Assembly: GCF_030252325.1 (NCBI RefSeq)
Contig: NZ_CP126981.1
Span: forward strand, 1,674,001-1,738,000
Direction: 5' to 3'
From: Candidatus Mycobacterium wuenschmannii
GTDB taxonomy: Bacteria > Actinomycetota > Actinomycetes > Mycobacteriales > Mycobacteriaceae
DNA length: 64,000 nucleotides
Shown here: piece by piece, positions 38,933 to 47,910 of the stretch
Layout of the letters: each line of letters starts with the position of its first letter
Position numbering within the stretch: position 1 is the stretch's first letter
Notes under the pieces: generated by a model
What the model was told of the DNA's origin: nothing
The model's input: the letters and a program-made list of their open reading frames with translations, nothing else
Database searches by the model: none
Program-made: the position numbers and the translations under genes

Positions 38933-40253
38933 ATCGTTGCGCCAAACCCGGATGCCCGGCCCAGTGCGTGTGCAGGTACGCGGCGTGCAGCGTCGACGTG
39001 GCGAATCCCTCGGGGCCGTCGGGCAACTCCCACGCCGGCCGGTCCGGCAGCACAGTGGTTGCGGTGCGGTGGAATTCGTGGCCGGTGACCGCGGTTCCCT
39101 GGGTCGCGAGCACGGAGTCGGCGGGGCTGGTAGCGGTCCGGTAGCCGAGGGTCAGGCGGGGCGTCATCGCCGCGTCCGCGGGTACCGCGCCGACCATCGG
39201 TGTGCCGTCCAGCGAGCGGCACAGGTACAGCAGCCCGGCGCACTCGGCGACCGTCGGAATGCCGGCATCGATCGCAGCACGCAATTCGGCAAGCAGGCAA
39301 CGGTTCTCGGCCAGGTCGGCAGCATGTACTTCGGGGAAGCCACCGCCGAGGTAGATGCCGGCGGTGTTCGGCGGAAGGACCGCGTCGGTCAGCGGGTCGA
39401 ACTCGACGACGTCGCATCCGGCGGCGCGCAACAATTCCTCGGTCTCGGCGTAGCGGAAGGTGAACGCTCGGCCTCCCGCGACGGCGACGACGGGCCGGGC
39501 CTGCGATGGAGGCTGGACTTCCTGCGCCGGATCCCACGGTGTACAGGTCAACGCCTCGGCGCTACGAGCCAGGTCCAGCACCGCGTCGATATCCACATCC
39601 GCGGCAATCACTTCCGCCATCCGCTGCAGGGTCTGCGCCGACTCCGCCCGCTCCGCGGCCGGCACCAATCCCAGGTGCCGTGAGGGCGTCTCGACGCCGC
39701 TGTCGCGAGGCAGCACGCCCAGCACCGGAATTCCCGTGGGCCGCAGCGCGTCGCATACCTCGTTGGCGTGCCGATCGCTGCCGGCCTTATTGAGGATCAC
39801 GCCCGCGATGCGGACCGCCGGATCGAACGCGGCCAATCCGGCGATCACCGCCGCGTGGGTGCGCGACGCGTGCGAGATGTCGACGACCAGCAGCACCGGC
39901 GACGCGGTCAATGCGGCGACGTGAGCGGTGGAGGCTTCGCCCCGGGTGCCAAGCCGGCCATCGAAAAGCCCCATCACGCCCTCGATCACAGCGATGTCGG
40001 CGGCGCGTGCGCCGTGCCCGAGCAGCGGGACGATCCGGTGTTCGCCGACCAGAAACGGGTCGAGGTTGCGGCCCGGGCGGCCGGTGGCCAGCGCATGATA
40101 GCCGGGATCGATGAAGTCGGGACCGACCTTGTGGCCGGACACCGCCAGGCCTCGACCGGCCAGCGCTGCCATCAATCCGGTTGCCACCGTGGTCTTTCCG
40201 TGCCCTGATTCGGGCGCGGCGACGACGATGCGGGGAAGCGCGGTGGCTACCAC
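38904..40253 (-). CDS. cobB: Hydrogenobyrinate a,c-diamide synthase CobB (CbiA family)
   Basis: ATP- and glutamine-dependent amidotransferase of 449 residues. P-loop-like [18 protein letters not shown] at the N-terminus, [11 protein letters not shown], then a class I glutamine amidotransferase domain with nucleophile Cys in [11 protein letters not shown] and the catalytic His in [12 protein letters not shown] 40253 overlaps the cobO stop, so translation is coupled. Supplies the substrate of the CobN chelatase. The longer in-frame ORF to 40436 runs inside cobO and is rejected. Confidence 0.92.
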   Translation of the reverse strand: MVATALPRIVVAAPESGHGKTTVATGLMAALAGRGLAVSGHKVGPDFIDPGYHALATGRPGRNLDPFLVGEHRIVPLLGHGARAADIAVIEGVMGLFDGRLGTRGEASTAHVAALTASPVLLVVDISHASRTHAAVIAGLAAFDPAVRIAGVILNKAGSDRHANEVCDALRPTGIPVLGVLPRDSGVETPSRHLGLVPAAERAESAQTLQRMAEVIAADVDIDAVLDLARSAEALTCTPWDPAQEVQPPSQARPVVAVAGGRAFTFRYAETEELLRAAGCDVVEFDPLTDAVLPPNTAGIYLGGGFPEVHAADLAENRCLLAELRAAIDAGIPTVAECAGLLYLCRSLDGTPMVGAVPADAAMTPRLTLGYRTATSPADSVLATQGTAVTGHEFHRTATTVLPDRPAWELPDGPEGFATSTLHAAYLHTHWAGHPGLAQRFTRAVHAAR

Positions 40254-40861
40254 TCGATGCCCCGCTGGCCTTTCTGGCCGGCGTCCATCGGATGTTTGAC
40301 TTTGGTCATGTCGGTGACCAGATCGGCGATGTCGACCAGTCGCGGATCGGCGTTGCGGCCGGTGACGACGACGTGCTGGTGGCCCGGACGATTGGCGAGC
40401 GTCTCGACGACGTCGTCGACGTCGACCCAACCCCACTTCATCGGGTAGGTGAATTCGTCGAGCACGTAGAGATCATGCGCTTCGGCGCCGAGGCGGCGTT
40501 TGATCTCGACCCATCCGGCGGCGGCTTCCTGCGCATGGTCGACCTCGGTGCCGGCTTTGCGACTCCACGACCAGCCCGACCCCATTTTGTGCCACTCGAC
40601 CGGTCCGCCCTCGCCGGTCTCGTCGTGCAGCGCGCCGAGGCGCTCCAGCACGGTCTGTTCGCCGATCCGCCATTTGGCCGACTTGACGAACTGGAACACC
40701 CCGATGCGGAAGCCCTGATTCCAGCCGCGCAGCGCCAATCCGAATGCGGCCGTGGACTTTCCCTTGCCATCTCCGGTGTGCACCACGAGGAGCGGCCGGT
40801 TGCGCCGCTGCCGGGTGGTGAGCCGGTCGTCGGGCACGACCGAGACCTGACCCTGCGGCAT
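40247..40861 (-). CDS. cobO: Corrinoid adenosyltransferase CobO
   Basis: Transfers the adenosyl group of ATP to Co(I) corrinoid. The 204-residue CobO/CobA-type protein has P-loop VHTGDGKGKSTAAFG, GVFQFVKSAKW and DEFTYPMKWGWVD. ATG 40861 overlaps the stop of the upstream chelatase subunit gene. Middle gene of the leftward chelatase-cobO-cobB operon. Confidence 0.94.
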   Translation of the reverse strand: MPQGQVSVVPDDRLTTRQRRNRPLLVVHTGDGKGKSTAAFGLALRGWNQGFRIGVFQFVKSAKWRIGEQTVLERLGALHDETGEGGPVEWHKMGSGWSWSRKAGTEVDHAQEAAAGWVEIKRRLGAEAHDLYVLDEFTYPMKWGWVDVDDVVETLANRPGHQHVVVTGRNADPRLVDIADLVTDMTKVKHPMDAGQKGQRGIEW

Positions 40862-42831
40862 CAGGCCGCCCCGGGCGTGGTGGCGCCGCGGACGATATCG
40901 GCCAGCGCCTGTGCGTTCACCTGACCGAGCGGTACGTGCTCGGCGTTGAGGTGCTGAGCGAGGTTGGCGGCCAAGCCCATTCGCATCCGTCCGCTCTCGC
41001 AGTCGACGACAATGCTGTCGATGCCTTCGTGCACCAGATGCGCGGCGGCCTGATGAGCCCGTCCGACGGGGTCCGCGCCGGCCGTCGCGCGACCGTCGGT
41101 GACGACGACCAGCAGCGGCCGTCGACTCGGGTCGCGCAGCCGCTCGCGGCGTACCACCTCGGCGGCCTTCAGCAGGCCTTCCGCGAGCGGGGTGCGGCCA
41201 CCGGCCGGCAGGCCGTCCAGGCGTTTGGCCGCGATGTCGACTGAACCGGTTGGCGGCAGCGCGATCTCGGCACCACGATCGCGAAACGTGATGACCCCGA
41301 CCCGGTCACGTCGTCGGTAGGCATCGAGCAACAGCGACAGAATCGCCGTCTTGACCTGCTGCATGCGTTCCCGCGCCGCCATCGAACCCGAGGTGTCGAC
41401 GACGAACATCACCAGGTTGGCTTCGCGTCCCTCACGGACGGCGCCGCGCAGATCGGACGGCCTCAGCAGCAACCGGCCACCGCTGCGGCCCCGGGCGGCC
41501 TGGTGTGGCGCCGCGGCACGCACGGTCTCGACCAGGTGGATGCCGGACTCCGACAGCGGGCTGGCCCCGGAGCGCCGACCCGTCGTCGTGCGGGCGCGGC
41601 TGCGGCGACCGGCGTGCCCGTCCCCCACCCCGCGGACCGCGAAAAGCTTTGTGCGGTAGGGATCACCGGCGGCGACCGGCGGTGCGGACGGCGGCGCCTG
41701 GTGACCGCCGGCCGTCTGCGGGTTGGGCGCGTCCTGCCCGCCGCTCGGATCGTCGTCGGGGTCGGTGTCGGGATCGAGGCCCCGGTCCGTCTCGGGTGGC
41801 AGCAGTTCGTCGAGTTCGTCGTCGCTCAGCCCCGGCGCGTCGAAGGGGTTGCGCCGACGGCGATGTGGCAGAGCGAGTTTGGCGGCGACGCGCAGGTCGT
41901 CGATGTTGGGGTGTTCGCGGCCCTGCCACGCGGCGTGGGCCGCGGCCGCGCGGGCCATCACGATGTCTGCCCGCATGCCGTCGACACCGGCGGCCGCGCA
42001 GACTTCGGCGATGGCGACTAGCGCCGCGTCGGTGACCTCGACCCGCACGAGGGCCGATTGGGCCTGCTGGATCCGATCGCGCAGTGCCTCTTCGGCTTTC
42101 GCATAGTCTGCGCGGAACGCCGCCGGGTCGGCGTCGAAACGCAGCCGCCGGCGCACCACCTCGGCGCGCTGCGCCGGGTCCTGCGGCGCGGCGACCTCGA
42201 CGGTGAGCCCGAAGCGGTCGAGCAACTGCGGACGTAGTTCGCCCTCTTCGGGATTCATGGTCCCGACGAGCACGAACTTCGCCGCGTGGGTGACGGAGAT
42301 GCCGTCGCGTTCTACGGTGACCGCGCCCATGGCCGCCGCATCAAGCAGCAGATCGACCAGATGGTCGTGCAGCAGGTTGACCTCGTCGACGTAGAGGATT
42401 CCGCGGTGCGCCTTGGCCAACAGGCCCGGCTCGAAGTGCACCGCGCCGTCGCTGAGCGCCTGCTTCAGGTCGATCGATCCCGCGACGCGATCCTCGGTGG
42501 CTCCGACGGGAAGTTCGACGAGTCGCACGGGCCGGGTCTCGACGGCCGCGTCGGAGCCGAACGAGCCGTCCGGCGAGGATGGGTTCGGCTGGGCCGGGTC
42601 GGTGGAGAAGCGGTCGCCGGCGACGACGTCGATCGGCGGCAGGATCTGGGTGAGCGCGCGCACCAGCGTCGATTTCGCGGTGCCCTTTTCGCCGCGCACC
42701 AGCACACCACCGATGCCCGGGTCGATCACGCTGAGCACCAGGGCCAGCGCCATGTCGTCGAGCCCGCCGGGCGCGTCGGGGTCGCCGCCGACGACGGCGG
42801 GAAACGGGTAGAGCTGGTCAGTGTGGGACAT
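40861..42831 (-). CDS. ChlI/ChlD-fusion chelatase subunit, putative cobaltochelatase partner
   Basis: A 656-residue AAA+ ATPase fused to a von Willebrand A domain, as in Mg-chelatase I and D subunits. Walker A GEKGTAKSTLVRAL near residue 45, Walker B YVDEVNLLHD, an acidic/Pro-rich linker (about residues 340-400, with LDPDTDPDDDPSG), and a VWA MIDAS motif VVDTSGSMAARE. In actinobacteria this type replaces CobS/CobT as partner of CobN. Linkage to cobO and cobB, and cobN nearby, support cobalt rather than magnesium as metal. Confidence 0.87.
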   Translation of the reverse strand: MSHTDQLYPFPAVVGGDPDAPGGLDDMALALVLSVIDPGIGGVLVRGEKGTAKSTLVRALTQILPPIDVVAGDRFSTDPAQPNPSSPDGSFGSDAAVETRPVRLVELPVGATEDRVAGSIDLKQALSDGAVHFEPGLLAKAHRGILYVDEVNLLHDHLVDLLLDAAAMGAVTVERDGISVTHAAKFVLVGTMNPEEGELRPQLLDRFGLTVEVAAPQDPAQRAEVVRRRLRFDADPAAFRADYAKAEEALRDRIQQAQSALVRVEVTDAALVAIAEVCAAAGVDGMRADIVMARAAAAHAAWQGREHPNIDDLRVAAKLALPHRRRRNPFDAPGLSDDELDELLPPETDRGLDPDTDPDDDPSGGQDAPNPQTAGGHQAPPSAPPVAAGDPYRTKLFAVRGVGDGHAGRRSRARTTTGRRSGASPLSESGIHLVETVRAAAPHQAARGRSGGRLLLRPSDLRGAVREGREANLVMFVVDTSGSMAARERMQQVKTAILSLLLDAYRRRDRVGVITFRDRGAEIALPPTGSVDIAAKRLDGLPAGGRTPLAEGLLKAAEVVRRERLRDPSRRPLLVVVTDGRATAGADPVGRAHQAAAHLVHEGIDSIVVDCESGRMRMGLAANLAQHLNAEHVPLGQVNAQALADIVRGATTPGAA

Positions 42832-42870
42832 GATTACGCCTGTTCGCAGGGTGCGTCGCGGGCATTACGC

Positions 42871-42876
42871 TAGCAT
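42871..42876 (+). promoter_or_regulatory. -10 element of cobL (leaderless)
   Basis: TAGCAT, a TANNNT-type mycobacterial -10 hexamer, ends 7 bases before the GTG at 42884. This predicts a leaderless transcript and decides the cobL start over the longer upstream frame. Confidence 0.6.
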
Positions 42877-42883
42877 CGCCGCC

Positions 42884-44089
42884 GTGCCGACCTCTGACCT
42901 GCGGGTGACCGTCGTCGGCGTCGGCGCCGACGGATGGGACGGCCTGGCGCCGGCCGCGCAGATCGCGATCGCATCGGCGGACATCGTCCTCGGCGGACCC
43001 CGTCAACTGGCGCTGCTGCCCGAGGCTGACGGGCAGGCACGCCAGCAGTGGCCATCGCCGTTGAGCGCGGCGCTGCCCGAGTTCCTGACCCAGTTCGCGG
43101 GCCGACGGGTCGTCGCACTGGCATCCGGCGATCCGATGCTGAGCGGCATCGGCACCACGCTGGTCGACCTGCTGGGCGCCGACCGCGTCACGGTGATTCC
43201 CCACGTGTCGTCGGTGACGTTGGCCCGCTCGCGGCTCGGCTGGTCCGCGGAATCGACCGCGGTGGTCAGCGTCGTCGGCCGCGACGTCCATGCCGCGCTG
43301 CGCGAGCTGGCGCCGGGCCGGCGCATCCTGGTGCTGTCGTCGGATGAGAAAACGCCTGCGGCCCTTGCTGATTTGCTGATCGCGCGGGGGTACGGCCAGA
43401 GCCGCTTCGTGGTGCTCGGCGGCCTCGGCGCCGACGACGAGACCATTCGTGAATCGACCGCCGCAGATTACGCCGGGGAGTCGCCTCGGTTGAATATTAT
43501 TGCGCTGCAACTGGATGGGCCGCTCATCGCCGGATGGGCGTCGGGCCTGCCCGACGACGCGTTCGAGCACGACGGCCAGCTCACCAAGCGGGATCTGCGG
43601 GCCGCGGCGCTGGCCCGCCTGATGCCGGCTCCCGGCCAGGTGCTGTGGGACGTCGGCGCGGGAGCGTGTTCGGTGGGAATCGAGTGGATGCGCGCACACC
43701 CGAGTTGCCGGGCCGTTGCGGTCGAGTCGGACAGTGCGCGCGCCGAGCGAATCGGGCGCAACGCTCGCTCGCTGGGCGTGCCCGCATTGCAGGTGGTTTG
43801 CGGCTCGGCTCCGGATGCGTTGGGCGACTTGGCCACTCCCGATGCGGTGTTCATCGGTGGCGGCGCGAGCCGGGCCGGCGTGCTGCCGCGCTGCCTCGAC
43901 GCGCTGTCCAGCGGCGGCCGGATCGTGGTGCACGGGGTGACGGTGGAGACCGAAGCGTTGCTCGCCGCGGCGTATGCGGAGCACGGCGGTGAGCTGACTC
44001 GCATTCACGTCGAGCATGCCGCGCCGGTCGGGTCGTTCACCGGCTTCACGCCGGCTCGCGCGGTGACGCAGTGGGCCTTCACGAAGTAG
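42884..44089 (+). CDS. cobL: Precorrin-6Y C5,15-methyltransferase (decarboxylating) CobL
   Basis: Bifunctional 401-residue enzyme. The N-terminal CbiE-like half (VTVVGVGADGWDGL, VVALASGDPMLSGIGTTL) methylates at C5/C15; the C-terminal CbiT-like half (LWDVGAGACSVGIEW, FIGGGASRAG) methylates and decarboxylates. GTG 42884 is chosen from the upstream -10 element. It is divergent from the chelatase operon (52-base gap) and overlaps convergent cobM by 11 bases. Confidence 0.93.
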   Translation: MPTSDLRVTVVGVGADGWDGLAPAAQIAIASADIVLGGPRQLALLPEADGQARQQWPSPLSAALPEFLTQFAGRRVVALASGDPMLSGIGTTLVDLLGADRVTVIPHVSSVTLARSRLGWSAESTAVVSVVGRDVHAALRELAPGRRILVLSSDEKTPAALADLLIARGYGQSRFVVLGGLGADDETIRESTAADYAGESPRLNIIALQLDGPLIAGWASGLPDDAFEHDGQLTKRDLRAAALARLMPAPGQVLWDVGAGACSVGIEWMRAHPSCRAVAVESDSARAERIGRNARSLGVPALQVVCGSAPDALGDLATPDAVFIGGGASRAGVLPRCLDALSSGGRIVVHGVTVETEALLAAAYAEHGGELTRIHVEHAAPVGSFTGFTPARAVTQWAFTK

Positions 44090-44843
44090 CCGACCGGTCG
44101 CGCCGCGGGTCGTAGAGGTGGCTCTCCCCCGCGCATGAATCCTGCTGTGTACCAAGCGCTTCGCCGACCATAATCACCGCGGCCTGCGTGAGGCCCGCTT
44201 CCTCGACCTGATCGGCGATGTCGGCGATCGTCCCGCGCAGGACCCGTTCCTGCGGCTGGGAAGCCCGGAACACCACGACGACCGGGCAGTCGGCGCCGTG
44301 CGTCGGCAGCAGCTCGTCCATCAGGCCGCGGATCGCGGTGATCGCCAGATGCAGCACCAGCGTCGCGCGGGTCGCGGCGAAGGCCGCCAACGATTCCGTC
44401 GCCGGCATCGCAGTGGATCGCGCCTGGGTTCGCGTGAGTACGACCGACTGCGCGACCAGCGGGACGGTGAGCTCACGACCGACCCGCGCCGCCGCGGCGG
44501 CGTAGGCCGGCACCCCGGGGATGACTTCCCATGGCACGCCGGCCGAGTCGAGCCGCCGCGTCTGCTCCGACACCGCGCTGTACAGCGACGGATCACCCGA
44601 GACCAGTCGCACGACCTGCCGACCGGCGCGGTGAGCCTCGACGATCCGGTCGACGATCTGGTCGAGATCCAGATCCTGGGTGTCGATCAATTCGGCTGCC
44701 GGAGAGCAGCTTTCCAGCATGTCCGGGTCGAGGTAGCTGCCCGGATAGAGGACGGTATCGGCGACGGCCAGCAGCCGGGTGGCCCGCACGGTCAGCAAGT
44801 CCGCGGCTCCCGGCCCCGCGCCGACGAACCGGACGGCGGTCAC
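44079..44843 (-). CDS. cobM: Precorrin-4 C11-methyltransferase CobM
   Basis: SAM-dependent methyltransferase of 254 residues: VRFVGAGPGAADLLTVRA at the N-terminus, VVRLVSGDPSLYSAV, and VIPGVPAYAAAAA. GTG 44843 overlaps the cobIJ stop as GTGA. Last gene of the cobG-cobH-cobIJ-cobM run. Confidence 0.94.
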   Translation of the reverse strand: MTAVRFVGAGPGAADLLTVRATRLLAVADTVLYPGSYLDPDMLESCSPAAELIDTQDLDLDQIVDRIVEAHRAGRQVVRLVSGDPSLYSAVSEQTRRLDSAGVPWEVIPGVPAYAAAAARVGRELTVPLVAQSVVLTRTQARSTAMPATESLAAFAATRATLVLHLAITAIRGLMDELLPTHGADCPVVVVFRASQPQERVLRGTIADIADQVEEAGLTQAAVIMVGEALGTQQDSCAGESHLYDPRRDRSATS

Positions 44844-46357
44844 TTGACCCACCGCGGCGTCCACACCCGACCGGACGGGGTCGCCCGGGTACTTGACGCC
44901 CCGACCAGCACAAGGGTTTTCATGTCGATGGTGTCGGTGTCGAGGCTGCCGAGTGTGGTCACCGTCAGGGACTCTTCGGCGCGGCCGACGTCGCGGCCGA
45001 CGACGACCACGGTCTCGGGGAGCCGGTGCTCGAGCAGAATGTCGCGGGCCAGTGTGATCTGGTCGGGGCGGGACCGTGACGCCGGGTTGTAGATCGCCAG
45101 AATCAGATCCGCGTCGGCGACGGCGCGCAGCCGCTTCTCGATCACCGGCCACGGCTTGAGCCGGTCCGAGAGGCTCATCACCGCGAAGTCGGCTCCTAGC
45201 GGTGCGCCGGCCAGGGCGGCGACGGCGTGCACGGCCGACACCGCGGGCAGCACCCGAATGGGAACTTCGGCGAAGCGCTCCTCATCGGCGGCCTCGAATA
45301 CCGCTGACGCCATGCCGAATACGCCCGCATCGCCGCCGGAGACGACAGCGACGGATTCGCCCTGCAACGCGAGATCGAGGGCGAATCGGGCCCGGTCGAC
45401 TTCGACGGTGTTGCCGGATGCGTGTCGCTGCAGACCTTCTCGCTGCGGCACCCGAGCGACGTAGGGCGCGTATCCGACGACGTGCCGTACCTCGGCCAGC
45501 GCGTTCGCAGCCTCTGGCGTCAGCCAGCCGTCCGGGCCGGGGCCCAACCCGATCACGAGGAGCTCCGCAATGTCCGATCGGGTGGAAATAGTTGCCGGAC
45601 TGGGCTCCTCGACCATGATGCGGGAGCGCCGACCATTGATGGAATCGCCGTTGACCACGATCAGCGACAGGTACGGCACGGTTGCCTCGTCGACCTCGGC
45701 CACTGGCATCCAGCGCTGCTGCGGGTGGCTGGCGCGCTCGACGTACATGGCGTGGTCGAGTCGACCGGCGGCGGTGAGCGCACGGCGCACGGCGGGAAAG
45801 GTGCGGCCGAGTTTCATGATGATCGCGCCGTCGGTGTCGGCGAGGCGGCGCGCGAGTTCGGCCTCGGGCAGTGTTCCGGGCAGCACGGTCAACACATCGG
45901 TCTGACGCACCAGCGGCGACGCGACGGCGGCCGTCGCGGCGGTGAATGCGGGAATCCCCGGGATGACTTCGGTCGCGAAGCGGGCGCTGAGCCGGTCGTG
46001 CATGTACATGAAGGAGCCGTAGAACAGCGGATCCCCTTCGGCGAGAAGTGAAACCGTGCGCCCGGCGTCAAGATGAGCGGCGAGCCGTGCGGCGGATTCC
46101 TCGTAGAACTCGGCCAGCGCCCCGGCGTAGCCGCCCGGGTGGTCGGTGGTGCCGGTGGTCAGCGGGTAGCGCAGTTCTTCCTCGATCGCGCCGGCGGGGA
46201 TCAGGTCCGCCGCGATGGTCCGCGCGTAGGACTGCTTGTTGACGCCGGCGTGGTAGGCGATGACGTCCGATTCTCCGATGACACGCGCCGCCTTACGGGT
46301 GATCAACTCGGGATCGCCGGGCCCCAAGCCGATGCCGTAGAAGCGCGCGCCGGTCAC
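44840..46357 (-). CDS. cobIJ: Fused precorrin-2 C20- / precorrin-3B C17-methyltransferase CobIJ
   Basis: A 505-residue fusion of two tetrapyrrole methylases. Residues 1-250 are CobI-like (FYGIGLGPGDPELITRKA, LLAEGDPLFYGSFMYM); residues 260-505 are CobJ-like (LLVIGLGPGPDGWLTPEA, VVSGGDAGVFGMA, AIYNPASRSRPDQ). GTG 46357 overlaps the cobH stop. The fusion is the standard mycobacterial form. CobI diverts precorrin-2 from siroheme to the corrin pathway, the branch shared with the sirA operon. Confidence 0.94.
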   Translation of the reverse strand: MTGARFYGIGLGPGDPELITRKAARVIGESDVIAYHAGVNKQSYARTIAADLIPAGAIEEELRYPLTTGTTDHPGGYAGALAEFYEESAARLAAHLDAGRTVSLLAEGDPLFYGSFMYMHDRLSARFATEVIPGIPAFTAATAAVASPLVRQTDVLTVLPGTLPEAELARRLADTDGAIIMKLGRTFPAVRRALTAAGRLDHAMYVERASHPQQRWMPVAEVDEATVPYLSLIVVNGDSINGRRSRIMVEEPSPATISTRSDIAELLVIGLGPGPDGWLTPEAANALAEVRHVVGYAPYVARVPQREGLQRHASGNTVEVDRARFALDLALQGESVAVVSGGDAGVFGMASAVFEAADEERFAEVPIRVLPAVSAVHAVAALAGAPLGADFAVMSLSDRLKPWPVIEKRLRAVADADLILAIYNPASRSRPDQITLARDILLEHRLPETVVVVGRDVGRAEESLTVTTLGSLDTDTIDMKTLVLVGASSTRATPSGRVWTPRWVK

Positions 46358-47019
46358 TCGGCCTCCGAGGCCAACGCGTTGATGGCCGACGACGTGATCG
46401 CCGACCCGCCCCGGCGTCCGCGCACGGTAACGAACGGGATGTCGATGCCGTGATCGCGCGCGAACGAGGCGAGGGCCTCTTTGCTTTCGGCGGCGCCGAT
46501 GAATCCGACCGGGCAGCCGACGATCGCGGCCGGCCGTGGCCCGCCGTCGATCATCGTCTCCAAGAGGTGAAAGAGCGCGGTCGGCGCGTTGCCGATCGCG
46601 ACCACGGAACCAGCCAGCAGCGGTTCCCACAACGAGACGGCGGCCGCGGTGCGAGTGGTGCTCCACCGCTTGGCCAACGCCGGCACGCCCGGGTCGTTCA
46701 GGAAGCAGTGCACCTCGTTGGCGGCGGGAAGCCGGCCCGCGGTGATGCCGGTGGCGACCATCCGCGCGTCGCACAAAATGGGCGCCCCGGCCTGCAGCGC
46801 GGCGCGTGCACTCGCCACCAGCTGGGGGTGAATCACCAAGTCGTCGACCAGGTTTGGTTGCCCGGTGCCGTGGATCATCCGGACGGCGAGCTTCTCGGCA
46901 TCGGCGGGAATGCGGGACAGGTCGGCTTCGCGGCGGATGGTGGCGAACGAGTCGACGTAGATGGCGGGGCCGTCGGCGATGTAGTCGTAGTGCCGGGTCG
47001 GCGGGCGGGTCTCGGTCAC
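46354..47019 (-). CDS. cobH: Precorrin-8X methylmutase CobH
   Basis: Moves the C11 methyl to C12, giving hydrogenobyrinate. The 221-residue CobH/CbiC-family protein has RMIHGTGQPNLVDDLV with the catalytic His, ILCDARMVATGI and VVAIGNAPTALF. GTG 47019 overlaps the cobG stop as GTGA; an upstream in-frame extension is inside cobG and rejected. Confidence 0.94.
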   Translation of the reverse strand: MTETRPPTRHYDYIADGPAIYVDSFATIRREADLSRIPADAEKLAVRMIHGTGQPNLVDDLVIHPQLVASARAALQAGAPILCDARMVATGITAGRLPAANEVHCFLNDPGVPALAKRWSTTRTAAAVSLWEPLLAGSVVAIGNAPTALFHLLETMIDGGPRPAAIVGCPVGFIGAAESKEALASFARDHGIDIPFVTVRGRRGGSAITSSAINALASEAE

Positions 47020-47894
47020 GCGGATACCTCCGGGACCAGGACGCCGCACCACGGTGTGACGACGACATCTGTTCCACCGCAGGCCTTCTCGACCAAATAC
47101 TGAACGTGCGCGGGTGTGAGCGCGCCGTCCTCGGCGGGGACGTGGGTGCCGCCGGGCACGTCACCGTAGGGCAACGGCGGTGCCGGATCGGGGATCCGAG
47201 GGTCGGGGTCGACGGGCTCCCGCAGTGGCTTGGCAAGCTCGCGAATGTGCCACGCGGCATCGGGTTTCGTGCCGCGAGCGTCGAAGAAGGCCGTCGCCAA
47301 CTCCGCCAGCCGGTCCGCGAGCGCATCCGTCGAGACGACAGTGCCCCAGTGTTCGCCGACACGCAACTGCGCCTCACCGTCACCGAGCGCCACGCAACCC
47401 AGGTCCGTTCCCCGTTTCCCGGATCCGGTGAGCCGGTAGAGGAGATCGCCGCGGCCGTCGTCGAGCGTGAATAGGAAGCGTCCCGGCAGCCGGCCGAGTT
47501 CGGGGGCGGCGCACAGCAACTCGTCGAGGTGCGCCATCACCGGGCGCAGGTCGACGCGTCCGCCGGCGAGACCGGTCTGCGGCGAGGCGAGCACATTGCG
47601 CACGAGTTCGTGTGTACGCGTGGGGATCAGGCAGGTCGACTCGAGCGCCGTCACCGCAGGTCTGGCCAGATCGGCACCCTCGGCCGGCAACCCGCGCAGT
47701 TGCAGGTTCGCCCGACGCGTCAGGTAGATCCGGCCGTCGCCGAATTCCCGGCTGACCTCGGACAGTCGCCGCAGCGCCGCCGTCGGCACCCGCCCGCCCA
47801 GCAACCGTAGGCGGACGAGCAGGCCGTCGTCGGCGTGCCACGGTCGCCACACACCGGGGCACATGTCTGCCCGTGTGCGTGTGTCCGTCGTCAT
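47016..47894 (-). CDS. cobG: CobG-like precorrin-3B synthase, short form
   Basis: Nitrite/sulfite-reductase-like protein of 292 residues heading the cob operon, so CobG by position. Recognisable parts: RIYLTRRANLQLRGL, HELVRNVLASPQTG and LPGRFLFTLDDGRGDL. It is shorter than most CobG proteins (about 360 or more), and I do not see the C-x5-C / C-x3-C cluster motif that is plain in SirA of this window. It may be a shortened CobG or have lost activity. ATG 47894 has GGGAGG upstream. It begins 16 bases after the lppR stop. Confidence 0.75.
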   Translation of the reverse strand: MTTDTRTRADMCPGVWRPWHADDGLLVRLRLLGGRVPTAALRRLSEVSREFGDGRIYLTRRANLQLRGLPAEGADLARPAVTALESTCLIPTRTHELVRNVLASPQTGLAGGRVDLRPVMAHLDELLCAAPELGRLPGRFLFTLDDGRGDLLYRLTGSGKRGTDLGCVALGDGEAQLRVGEHWGTVVSTDALADRLAELATAFFDARGTKPDAAWHIRELAKPLREPVDPDPRIPDPAPPLPYGDVPGGTHVPAEDGALTPAHVQYLVEKACGGTDVVVTPWCGVLVPEVSA

Positions 47895-47910
47895 CGTCGG
47901 CCTCCCGGGA

